Shown here: positions 56,541 to 64,000 of the stretch, one piece after another
Position numbering within the stretch: the first letter of the stretch is position 1
How the letters are laid out: every line of letters starts with the position of its first letter
NCBI GenBank assembly: GCA_024734495.1
Contig: JALMQS010000887.1
Location: 2,087,926 to 2,151,925 of the forward strand
Direction of reading: 5' to 3'
Length of the DNA: 64,000 nt
Origin: Forficula auricularia
Lineage: Eukaryota; Arthropoda; Insecta; Dermaptera; Forficulidae
Notes under the pieces: generated by a model
Databases searched by the model: none
What the model was told of the DNA's origin: nothing
Seen by the model: only the letters and a program-made list of their open reading frames with translations
Program-made: the position numbers and the translations under genes

Positions 56541-56921
56541 AATAATTTTTAAGAAAAAATAAAACCGACTTCAAAAAATTAAATGCAACAAATAAAATAC
56601 ACTAAAAGGTATAAAATAATTATTATCTTATTTAGTTACAACTAAACGACGAAATATTAACATGAAATTACTTTTTGAAGTCGGTGCCAAACAAACTATA
56701 CCTATAAGCGAGCGTACCCGCCAAACGTACTAAGTAAGATCCGTCGAGTGCGATTCATAAAAGGTATATGTTTGGCACCGACTTCAAAAAGTAATTTCAT
56801 GTTAATATTTCGTCGTTTAGCTGTAACTAAATAAGATAATAATTATTTTATACCTTTTAGTGTATTTTATTTGTTGCATTTAAATTTTTTGAAGTCGGTT
56901 TTATTTTTTTCTTAAAAATTA
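56540..56921. mobile_element. Palindromic MITE nested in the ACCGACTTC repeat
   Basis: Arms 56561-56690 and 56778-56905 are inverted and almost identical (ACTTTTTGAAGTCGGTGCCA against its complement; TTTAGTGTATTTTATTTGTT), with an ~80-bp GC-richer centre (56700-56765). Both arms contain ACCGACTTCAAAAA words like the flanking repeat. Confidence 0.8.
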
Positions 56922-57184
56922 TATAGTAATCGGTTCAAAGTGTAAAATAGGACCCTATTATTGTCGCTACAGACTCTTTCTGGCTTCCAGACTATGGTAG
57001 CTCGAAAGCTAAATAAGATATAAACTTCATTTTTCACGAAATCAAAAACTATATTAAAATTTTAATCAAATATATTTTTGGGAAGGGTTGGATTTTTTGA
57101 ATGGATGATAATCTCTTTAATTAGATTTAGGCATTATTTATTAAAATATATTTCACTTTAAAATAACTGAATAAAAGAAATAAA

Positions 57185-57345
57185 GTAATTTAAAGGAGAC
57201 AATAAATGAGTGTGTCTTTCTGCTGGAATTATAAATTTTTAATTTATTTATAACGATTTCTAAAAATTTATAATTCCAGCAGAAGACACACTTTTTTATT
57301 GTATCCTTCAATTTATAAAAATTCTGCTACTCTCGGCAAAAAGAA
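57185..57345. mobile_element. PLE terminal palindrome with the ribozymes deleted
   Basis: Outer ends GAGACAATAAATGAGTGTGT and ACACTTTTTTATTGTATCC face each other around TTATAACGATTTCTAAAAAT. The hammerhead and inner parts found in P1 are gone. The right side ends TTCTGCTACTCTCGGCAAAA. Confidence 0.7.
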
Positions 57346-57404
57346 AGTTTCATTTTAACTAAAGTAATTATTTTTAGGTGATTTTTGTACCTGCCCTTGT
57401 TTAA

Positions 57405-57575
57405 AAATGGCTTAACTAATTTTATAGCAAAATTTTCACAAAACTCAATCGCTTTTTATCAACACCAAATAAGAACGAATTTGATATCCAAGTATTTTGG
57501 AAGTTATAATATAATGAATCCTCGGTATTCGAGTACTATATAATATGAGTCCAATTCGTCCTTGGCCGGTTTATT
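57405..57575 (+). repeat. Dispersed insect repeat ending TCGTCCTTGGCCGG
   Basis: TTTATCAACACCAAATAAGA, CGAATTTGATATCC and GAGTCCAATTCGTCCTTGG match the 32.3-kb copy. Confidence 0.6.
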
Positions 57576-57581
57576 TATATA

Positions 57582-57807
57582 CTGCGCTTCAAAAAAAGTG
57601 GAACACTTGAAAAATTTGGATTTTTTCAATTAACTTTAAATAATCTAAAAAAAAAATAACTTTATAACATTTTATTCATTGTGATATTGTTTAAAAATAA
57701 CACAATCTATACAATGTATTAAAAGTTTAAATAAAAAATATAAATTTTGATATTTCTTTGAAAAAATCCGAATTTTTCAAGTGTTCTACTTTTTTTGAAG
57801 CGTCGTG
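57582..57807. mobile_element. Tc1/mariner-type MITE, 226 bp
   Basis: Inverted ends of ~50 bp: GCGCTTCAAAAAAAGTGGAA and, from the right, GACGCTTCAAAAAAAGTAGA. TA on both sides (57580-57581 and 57808-57809). AT-rich non-coding centre. Confidence 0.82.
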
Positions 57808-58070
57808 TAAATAAGATCATGTTGTGTGGTCCAATGAATTAAATAATTCCTGCAAAAGCTTGTTTAACCGACTCGAAAAACATCCTTCTCTATAAAATTC
57901 GAGAAGTCCCAAATCAGTTCATTCACTTAACGACTTCACAGCAAAGAACTCTCCCCACCTAGCTCTTTCATCCGTCCTAAAATCTTCAATCCTTCAAGAC
58001 CCTTGTGCCCAAACCACTACTGATGATACCAATCCTTGTTATTAAAAGTAGCTAACTTAATTTTTTAATA

Positions 58071-58427
58071 TTAATATAAACATAAATTAATAATAATAAA
58101 CTGATTAATTAATTTTGTTTGCGTTTGGACCCTTGGGATCACGCAAAGCTTGATGTCTCTTTCTGGTTGGACCTTCCACGCCTCTATCTTTTTCCGGAAC
58201 GTGTTATCGAGTTCCATGGTCAGGCTATGTAATTTTCCTGGCCGGATGAGTGTGTTGATGTTAAAGGTGCCCAGGTATGTATGGATTTTAGGCGTTATTC
58301 TTCCATTGTTTCTTCCTTGATTTCGTGATGGTCCGGGTCCCCCAGAATCTGAATGCCCGGTTGCCACTCGAGGGTGGGTGGATTGGTTACCACCTGGGGT
58401 AATCTTGTTTTGCCTCTCACGATTCAT
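58071..58427 (-). pseudogene. LINE endonuclease N-terminal fragment
   Basis: The minus-strand frame begins MNRERQNKITPGG and contains YLGTFNINTLIRPGKLHSL, matching the first motif (T-x-N-V-R-T-L...G-K-L) of APE-type endonucleases at the start of RTE/CR1-like ORF2 proteins. After ~100 codons homology ends. Upstream on the same strand lies a GC-rich leader and a tRNA-like segment. Whether this belongs to the same family as the RTE at 20.9 kb cannot be told, because they do not overlap. Confidence 0.6.
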
Positions 58428-58504
58428 GGTTGCTTGTTACGAAATTTTGTCCTGCGCATGCGCGAGGTTTTGTAGAACCAGAGATTGTCAGTTTCTGGAG
58501 CCGA

Positions 58505-58640
58505 GGGGCCGGTTTTTTATTATTTTCAAATAAATTCACTTTGCTTCTTGCTGGGATCGAACTGATGAAGTCTAGGTTGATGTTCTCCTAATCGGATTAG
58601 AAAAGTTGGTGATTTAACCGATTGCGCTACCGACCCCTCA
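58505..58640 (-). repeat. tRNA-like segment upstream of the LINE fragment
   Basis: Minus: GGGGTCGGTAGCGCAATCGG (A box), then CAGTTCGATCCCAGC (B box) about 70 bases on. The spacing exceeds a normal tRNA, though an intron or long variable loop could explain it. Either a decayed intron-containing tRNA or the head of a SINE. Confidence 0.5.
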
Positions 58641-58644
58641 AGAT

Positions 58645-59785
58645 TAATTAATTAATATTAATGAAAAAATGTAAATGCACACAGTAATAGTAATAGTAAT
58701 AATATGAATAATGTCTCTTGAAAGTTTTACAATTTTATTTGATGTTCTTTTTAACCAAATAGCATTTCTATATTGAAGTAAAATTGCAAACACATATTTA
58801 TATTTATATATTTATGAATTTAGAACTAAGGGGAGAGAATGAGTAAACAGGCTTATTTCTTTGCCTTTCCTCCCTTTGTTTCTATCTCGTATATCTCGAA
58901 TAGCATTTAAAGTTAAATAGGATTATCAAACGCAAATATATAAATAAGCATCTGATACTATCTAAATGCTTTAATCCGATGCAATCTAATTTATAAGTTT
59001 TTTATTTAAATTTTATTTTTTAAGCCATTTCGTTAGAAAAAAAATTAAATAATTTTATTAACGAGGAAAAAAGAATTTCTGTTATATTTAAATTTTTTTA
59101 ATTTAAAACTTATATTAGAAAAATCATAGGAGAATATCACCATTTCAGAAGCAATATTATAATTTCTATGAGCTTACTTTTTGGAATAATAAGGAGGCCG
59201 TGACGGTGAATGCTTTTCCCAATTCTAAATAATGTTGGATTTTAATTATTCTTTTGAAATTATGAATTTACTTTACTTTATTTTGGAATGTTTATTTTCA
59301 CTTACATACCAAAATATAAAAGTAAAAGTAATGTGTAATTTCGGTATGTTCAATTTTCGAAATCTTATATCTTCGAAACTATAAAAGTTATGAATTGAGT
59401 TTAGAAAAATAAAACGGGTCAGAGCCAAATCTTGCCAGAAAATTAAATGGTCGGTGTATACCTATATGTTTGTGTGCGTTGCTATATCTAATTGCTAAGT
59501 CAGAAAGCTACGATATTTATAACTTAAACTAGGAATAACCAGCAACGGTGAACTAACCTTTTGGTCTAAATTGACATACCTCTTATACCCCTTTACTTGT
59601 TGGTAGGGGAAGTTTTAATTTATTTTCCCAAAAGCAATTTTTTAAAAGTCGCTGAGCTTATCAAATGTTACAAGGATTGTAATGTGTATTTTTTTTATCT
59701 TAATTGAAACACTGGGAACTTCTTGTATAGCAATTTGATTTTTTTTTTTGATTTTACATTTTTTTAATTCAAATTGAAATTAAAC
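58645..59785. other. AT-rich stretch, no gene seen
   Basis: Includes an AGTAATAGTAATAGTAATA run near 58684. Nothing else supported. Confidence 0.35.
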
Positions 59786-59792
59786 ATATTTA

Positions 59793-60625
59793 CTAGCTGC
59801 AAGGCCCGCCTTCGGCGGCCCTCTTGCTAGCCTGGAGGCACGCCCCCTGGAGCCCCAACCCACGAACCCTACCCTCACACTCCACTCCCACCCACCACAC
59901 CCCCGAAACCAACCCAGCACCCCTACCCCCGCACCATGCACCCGTGCCCAACCCCCGCCCCCACACTAGCACCCCAACACTCCATCATGCACCCCCCCAT
60001 CCGAAATCTACCCAGCACCCCCGCACCATAGACCCATGCCCAACCCCCGCACCCTCGCCACCACCCCAACACTCCATCCTGCACCCCCTCCCACCTCGGA
60101 CTCCAACCCCCGTACCACCCCACTACGCCACTGGACCCTCACCTGAACCCCCACTCCACCAACCCTGCACCCCCGTGCCCTCCACCCTCGACTAGCCCCC
60201 ACTCCCCATCTACACCCCCTGGACCTCCCGCTCCACCCCCTAATCTTCCTTACTCCCTCACTCCACCCTATTCCACCCCGCGCACCCCATATCCTAACTC
60301 ACCCCCACTACACCCCCGCACCCACCCTCTGCACCCAGTTTTTGCATTTCTAGCCTTCTAGTGACCCACAGATTATGTATACAAAATTTGGTTGAGTTTG
60401 GACCAAGAGCAAGAATTTTCATTTTTTGACCCTCCCCCCATTTTGGGTGAATAGTTTTTTCATTTCTAGCTACTCCCTAGAGGCCCACAGATTATGTATA
60501 CAAAATTTGATTGAGTTTGCTCCAAGTGCAAGAATTTACATGTTTTTCAGCCCCCCTCCTTTTTGGGTGGTTTTTGGGGGAATTTCTTAAACAAAAGTTG
60601 TCAGAAATTACGTCCCCAGTTATTT
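59793..60625 (-). mobile_element. Helitron, 3' end present, 5' truncated
   Basis: On the minus strand it ends in a GGCCGCCGAAGGCGGGCC hairpin, TTGCAGCTAG, then T. The order matches the 13.4-kb element: G-rich minisatellite (59820-60340), two TTTTGTATACATAATCTGTG repeats (60370, 60490), then part of the 5' module. It breaks off near 60625, so the TC end is missing. Confidence 0.8.
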
Positions 60626-60629
60626 AATC

Positions 60630-62225
60630 ATTATTATTTGATAATTAAGTTAAATAATTGTTAAAAATAATTATTAAGATTTTTTTGGAGATTTAATTGA
60701 TTCATGTATTTTGTTTATTTGATGTCGTATTAAAAAATAGTTCTTATGAAAGTTGTTCAGTTTTTTTTTTGTAGATTAAGTAGACGTAACCAAAAATATA
60801 GGGTTCCATTTAAAAAACAGAAGTTGAGCTTGAATTACCCTTGAAACCTTGTTCTAGGTCGACAAACAATAGCGCAGTTTAGTTTCCCCCTTGATATAAA
60901 TAAACTTTTATTTGAAACTATTTTCCATATAATGCACTGTTTTTGAGTTATAAGATTGTCTCAAGATAAAAAATCTCACCCGGTATATCGTGTTTTTTAT
61001 TTTTTAATAAAGATGAACAATTTTTGCTAATAAACAAACGAGTTCCAGTTTGCTTTATTAGAGAAGCCTGTTAATAGGCAACCTGGAAATCCAGGAGAGA
61101 ATGGAGGGGAGGGTGCTAGGCCAAGTCCCCGAGAGGGAGGGAAACCTTGGGATCCGGGCGAAGGAAATAATACATCCAATATTGGAAATAGGAAAATACA
61201 TTGATTTTAAATCAATAAAATTGGATAAGTTTTTATGAGTAAATCATGACGAAAAGCGTTTTATTATAATACAAATTTAGAAAGAAATCCTTACAGTGAG
61301 TGTAAACCTACTTTTTATAAAATAAATGAGTTGCGCTTTCAGACGAATAATCAGTTTCTTCTGACTATTTTCAAAACTTGAATAGTAAATTAGTTTTGAG
61401 CAAGAAAGTTCTGCGGGCCTAAGTCCGCCGGGTGGTCGGAGTATTTAATTCACAAATTTTTTTTTTGCCTATTCGTATCTAGAAATGTCTGCAAAATTAT
61501 TCTTAAGGATAATTTTTTCTGACAGCCTTTCTGTTTGTATGTCTATCTCAATTGCGATCACTTGAAAACGAAATGTACTGGAAAGATCATATTTTTGATT
61601 TCCAAAAATAAGAAGTGAGGTATTTTGAGATTTTGTTGATACAGACCATGGAGATGAAAAATGTAGACATCACTCAACAATAAAGAAAGCACTTTGTAGC
61701 ATATCAGCTTAAATTTAGTACAACATTAAAAAAAAAGTTGCATTTTGTATGAAGTTTCAACTATTTCACTCAATCTGTATAAAAAGCTAAAGTACTCGAA
61801 AAAAATTCAGAGAAACATTTTGCTTATATCTTGTACAATATTGATAAAATAATGTATCTGCTTGAGAGGACACCCATGGTATTAACGTAACGCATTCAAC
61901 ATAGTCGAAATAAAATAGAGAAAAGAAAATTAAATCAAATACCTTACACATAATCAATGAAATAAAATTAGATATTTTTGTACAAATACTATAGTATCTT
62001 CATCTTTTTCTATTTAAATTTAATTGAACTAATTTCATATTTATAAAACGACTCTCTATTTTATTTTCTTATTTTTATTTTCTTATTACTTTACCATACA
62101 GGGTATGGTATAGTTAGTCTGTGCGTTACCAAATTTTGTGGACGAGCTAGCTCAAAAACTAGTATGAATATCGAAACCAAATTTCACACGTAGTTTTGGT
62201 TCATTGAGATTAAGAGCTGATTAGA
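60630..62225. other. AT-rich stretch, no gene seen
   Basis: 61065-61180 is GC-richer and reads as a Gly/Pro-rich frame (QPGNPGENGGEGARPSP) of ~45 codons, not assignable. 61530-61560 has a CTTTCTGTTTGTATGTCTAT patch. No gene. Confidence 0.4.
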
Positions 62226-62239
62226 TTTAGGTGCGTATC

Positions 62240-62690
62240 GACCCAAAATTAAGGGGGGTGGAGGGGGGTTAAAAATTAAAAATCTAGGCCATTTGAGCAA
62301 ACTCAACCAAATTTTGCCCAAAATGGGGAGGATGGGAGGGGAGGGGGGTCAAAAATTGAAAATCTTGGCCATTTAACAAACACAACCAAATTTTGTATAC
62401 ATAATCAGCGAGACCCCAGAAGACTAAAAATGGAAAAACTAACCTCCCAAAATGGGGGGGGGGGTAAAAATTTAAAATCTAGGCCGTTTGAGCAAACTCA
62501 ACCAAATTTTGTATACATAATCAGTGGACCCCCAGAAGTCTAAAAATGCAAAAACTAACCGCCCAAAATGGGGGGGGGTGCATGAGTAAAAAAAAATTTG
62601 ACCAAACTCAACCAAATTTTGTATACATAATCAGTGGGATCCCAGAAGTCTAAAAACCAAAAACTAACCCCCCTCCCCTACATGATTATA
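62240..62690. repeat. Tandem array of Helitron-type ~115-bp units
   Basis: About four units, each with AACTCAACCAAATTTTGTAT, ACATAATCAG, CCAGAAG.CTAAAAATG and CCCAAAATGGGGGG. The units carry runs of 5-9 G. No Helitron ends flank the array, suggesting amplification of the internal repeat. Confidence 0.8.
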
Positions 62691-62699
62691 AATAATTTG

Positions 62700-62915
62700 A
62701 TTAAATATTAAATATAAGTGAGGGGCCAGGTTGTTTGGTAAAGTCAAGTGGATGGCCACATCAGAACACGTTAGCTTATTTTTACTTTAAAATACGGGGT
62801 AGGAACAGCTTAACTTAAAATTATGAAAAAATCATATCAACAGAAAATAAAAACTAATTTTATATCTTAAGTATTTTGGGATTAATACCTCGGTATCCAG
62901 CGCGCACTTAGCAGG
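62700..62915 (+). repeat. Dispersed insect repeat, divergent copy
   Basis: AAACTAATTTTATATCTTAAG, ACCTCGGTATCC and CGCGCACTTAGCAGGC resemble the GACTCGCACTTGG repeat at 32.3 kb. Confidence 0.4.
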
Positions 62916-62919
62916 CTTA

Positions 62920-62946
62920 TTATTATTATTATTATTATTATTATTT
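62920..62946. repeat. (ATT)n microsatellite
   Basis: Nine perfect TTA/ATT units directly after the GCACTTAGCAGGC repeat end, as if it were that repeat's tail. Confidence 0.9.
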
Positions 62947-62949
62947 AAA

Positions 62950-63955
62950 AAAAATCTTTGAGTGAAAGAGTAATTTCGTTACTAGTTGATGTATCCAAAA
63001 TTATACGATTTTCAAATTAAGAAGTCAAGAAAGCTGATATTTACTGTAAAAGGGGTCATATATTAAAAATAATATTTGGACTTTTTCGGGCCCGAACTTT
63101 GAGGGAAGCTTTCAAAAAATTTAATTAACGTTATAAGGCCTGAACCCTATGATATCTCGATTTTTTTTCACTTTTTATCACTTTTAAGACCTTACAAAAA
63201 TGACTTATCTACGTGAAAACGAAATGGGGGACTCTAAATGAATTAAAATATCTAAGACCCAAAAAATAGTATATTTAAAATCCATTTTATATATTTTCTT
63301 ACGAATCAATCCGCTGTGAAATTCTCAAATTATACTGAAATATGTCTTTGAAAAGACAAAGTTATTTGAGATTTGTTCAAATTTATTTTCTTTCATCGGA
63401 TACATTCCTTTAGGTAATTTTATAGGTTGATATTATTGATTTGGATAGAGACGGAATGTCGTTTTCTTGTTAAAAACATAAAAAACCTAAATACTTATCT
63501 AATTTCAAGTTATAAAATATAATAAAAAATATTATCAAAGTAAACTCGATGGTCGAGAGATTATAAAAAGCTTCCCATATTTAGTTAAATGCTTAAAGGT
63601 TGCAATAAAAATCGCATTTAGAGTGACACTTTTTAATATCGTATCAGAAAAGACATAAAATCGCCATCAAATATCAATTTCTTGATATTAAAATCAGTTA
63701 TCTATGTGTAATTCTTTAAAAGTTATTAGGGTAGTCAGAACGATCGGAAATAAAACGGCAGACTTAGAATTTAATAAAAAAATTTAGAAAGATATGTTTT
63801 GATGAATGAATCTTTTAATAAGAGAAAATCAATGAGAGTGTGGTTTGCTTAATCTAAGATGATATAGATAAGTAAGTTGTTTACATGTCAGACTGCTTGG
63901 CACTTTCTCAGGAATTGAACTCAAGTGATGAATAATCTCTCTGTATCATTGGCAA
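62950..63955. other. AT-rich stretch, no gene seen
   Basis: No supported feature. Confidence 0.35.
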
Positions 63956-63958
63956 TCC

Positions 63959-64000
63959 TCAGGGGTGTCCAACTTTTTGGCTTACAAGGGCCGCATTTGT
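63959..64000. mobile_element. Left end of a hAT-like element, cut by window edge
   Basis: CAGGGGTGTCCAAC followed by TTTTTGGCTTACAAGGGCCG is a hAT-type terminus; the rest lies outside the window. Confidence 0.55.

Noticed and set aside
61065..61190. Collagen-like Gly/Pro-rich exon
   Set aside because: Only ~45 codons, no Gly-X-Y periodicity, stops close on both sides and no convincing splice sites.

Overview
This window looks like AT-rich, repeat-saturated nuclear DNA from an arthropod, most likely an insect. It has no bacterial-style gene arrangement and no intact long ORF. Every recognisable protein segment belongs to a transposable element: a mauritiana-type mariner, a Tc1/IS630-like fragment, piggyBac, a hAT dimerisation domain, a Transib (RAG1-like) C-terminus, an RTE-type LINE, other LINE fragments and a Penelope-like GIY-YIG endonuclease. 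All carry stops, frameshifts or truncations. Several short repeats (GACTCGCACTTGG, ACCGACTTCAAAAAAGGAGG, Helitrons beginning TCTATATATATAAAA) are of types common in insect genomes. I cannot name the species. No host gene is certain; three short stretches are kept as weak exon candidates.

Layout. 1-1.3 kb and 9.8-12.5 kb: two copies of a long fold-back repeat built of ~118-bp units. 2.2-2.9 kb: a hAT remnant with TIRs and target duplication. 4.2-4.6 kb: a LINE 3' end whose tail is shared with a SINE at 11.6 kb. 5.8-7.1 kb: a terminal-inverted-repeat element containing a second hairpin element. 13.4-14.5 kb: an end-to-end non-autonomous Helitron (truncated relatives at 31.0 and 59.8 kb). 16.9-17.25 kb: a tRNA-derived SINE (second copy at 43 kb). 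20.9-22.3 kb: an RTE LINE pseudogene. 23.2-25 kb: a TTAA-flanked MITE and a hAT element with exact 8-bp duplication. 29.3-29.8 kb: Tc1-like remnant. 34.6-36.6 kb: mariner and a full-length hairpin MITE. 42-49 kb: a dispersed repeat in two copies, one interrupted by the SINE. 52-55.3 kb: Penelope fragment, Transib C-terminus, piggyBac remnant. 56-58 kb: more MITEs and a LINE endonuclease fragment. 62.2-62.7 kb: tandem Helitron-type repeats. The window ends inside another hAT-like end.

The most interesting system is a set of Penelope-like element (PLE) terminal repeats carrying hammerhead ribozymes. At least ten sites match the hammerhead core CUGANGA - stem II - GAAA - (very short stem III) - UH, in four sequence subfamilies. 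Four have the core intact with a convincing stem I: 50568-50621 (-), 42096-42147 (+), 37920-37968 (+) and 34026-34082 (+); a fifth, 19921-19985 (-), has an intact core but a weak stem I. A degenerate copy lies ~200 bp downstream of a GIY-YIG endonuclease tail (52106-52315), tying the ribozymes to PLEs. Most copies sit in head-to-head palindromes with one ribozyme on each strand. In four of five palindromes one arm keeps the core while the other has a substitution at an essential core base. The minimal stem III sequences are self-complementary (ACUAUAGU, ACGU), which suits dimeric hammerheads.
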